Shown here: piece after piece, positions 63,712-64,000 of the stretch
Layout: the number at the start of each line of letters is the position of its first letter
How positions within the stretch are numbered: the stretch's first letter is position 1
NCBI RefSeq assembly: GCF_009689985.1
Contig: NZ_QBAW01000001.1
Span: 338,888 to 402,887 of the forward strand
Source of the DNA: Helicobacter pylori
GTDB taxonomy: Bacteria > Campylobacterota > Campylobacteria > Campylobacterales > Helicobacteraceae
DNA length: 64,000 bases
Direction: 5' to 3'
Notes under the pieces: model-generated
The model's input: only the letters and a program-made list of their open reading frames with translations
The model's database searches: none
Told to the model about the DNA's origin: nothing
Program-made: the position numbers and the translations under genes

Positions 63712-63900
63712 GAAAAACTCCTTAAATTCTAAAATATTACTTTATCAAAAAAGAGTGATAATCTTTAAAAAATTTTCTTTAATGATTACAAAAATAGGGT
63801 TTTGATTACTTTAATTTTATCGCTTGAGAGCGGTTGCAAGAGATTATCTAGGCTCTTTACTGCTTAATTTTAAAAATGCTTTTAAGCGTTTTTAAACAAG

Positions 63901-63919
63901 CCCCTTTTTTTAAAGAGGG
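63901..63919 (-). terminator. stem-loop after the hop gene
   Basis: On the minus strand CCCTCTTT pairs with AAAGGGG, only a few bases after the hop stop codon. Confidence 0.55.
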
Positions 63920-63922
63920 TTT

Positions 63923-64000
63923 TTAGTAAGCAAACACATAATTGAGGAAAAGGCTATACATCCTTCGGTATTCTAGTTTAGCGCCCATGAAAGAGTAATA
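63923..64000 (-). CDS. Hop-family outer membrane protein, C-terminal end (partial)
   Basis: Only the last 25 codons and the stop are present. They read YYSFMGAKLEYRRMYSLFLN then YVFAY, the conserved C-terminal strand pair of H. pylori Hop porins and adhesins, with terminal Tyr. The position after the TauE-like gene fits the hop gene HP0227, but the paralogue cannot be told from so short a tail. Confidence 0.9.
   Translation of the reverse strand, partial: YYSFMGAKLEYRRMYSLFLNYVFAY

Overview
The window is chromosomal DNA of a Helicobacter pylori strain. The AT-rich base composition, many TTG and GTG starts, the ArsRS two-component system, CheZ of the epsilonproteobacterial type, HcpA, HofA, a Hop-type outer-membrane C-terminus, the Wolinella-like frdCAB operon and the gene order hemB-arsS-arsR through msrAB and a hop gene all match the H. 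pylori core chromosome. I recognised no rRNA, tRNA, CRISPR array, prophage or complete insertion sequence.

Layout. Positions 1-9.5 kb read leftward: CysZ/EI24-like membrane protein, fliR, moeA, prfB, cheZ, U32 peptidase, two small genes, arsR, arsS and the start of hemB. Positions 9.9-12.3 kb read rightward: a secreted peptidyl-prolyl isomerase, fba and efp. Positions 12.8-15.8 kb read leftward: lnt, a LolD-like ATPase and pseI. Positions 16-20.8 kb read rightward: cvpA, lysS, glyA, a DUF1882 protein and a SPOR protein. An accessory patch at 20.9-23.2 kb holds short broken hydrophobic ORFs and a frameshifted GmrSD-like (DUF262/DUF1524) gene. Then come a UPF0114 protein and the leftward frdC-frdA-frdB operon with a phospholipase D lipoprotein. 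Positions 29.3-36.6 kb carry lipid, envelope and one-carbon genes (tpiA, fabI, lpxD, metK, ndk, DUF177, rpmF, plsX, fabH). A second accessory patch at 36.6-40.5 kb has another broken membrane gene, an exported hypothetical protein and a very large OLD-like ATPase/TOPRIM gene broken by three frameshifts. Positions 40.6-64 kb hold mrp, a phase-variable GT8 glycosyltransferase, hofA, htpG, hcpA, dapE, mnmG, a DASS transporter, cdsA, dxr, a second phase-variable glycosyltransferase, a PEBP protein, an HTH protein, nifS-nifU, a ribbon-helix-helix protein, radA, msrAB, a TauE/SafE permease and the end of a hop gene.

Themes. Surface variation is prominent: a C12 tract in arsS, a (GA)5 tract that leaves a GT8 glycosyltransferase OFF, a G11 tract that leaves a second glycosyltransferase OFF, and a T16 tract upstream of the hofA promoter. 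Core genes are intact, while the two defence-like genes and the small membrane ORFs carry one-base frameshifts, often in short A tracts. The least explained items are a consensus promoter-to-terminator unit between dapE and hcpA that could encode an RNA of about 115 nt and an 18-residue hydrophobic peptide, and three AT-rich loci with tandem small membrane ORFs. Two of those loci share a 43-bp repeat and lie beside the two broken defence-like genes.
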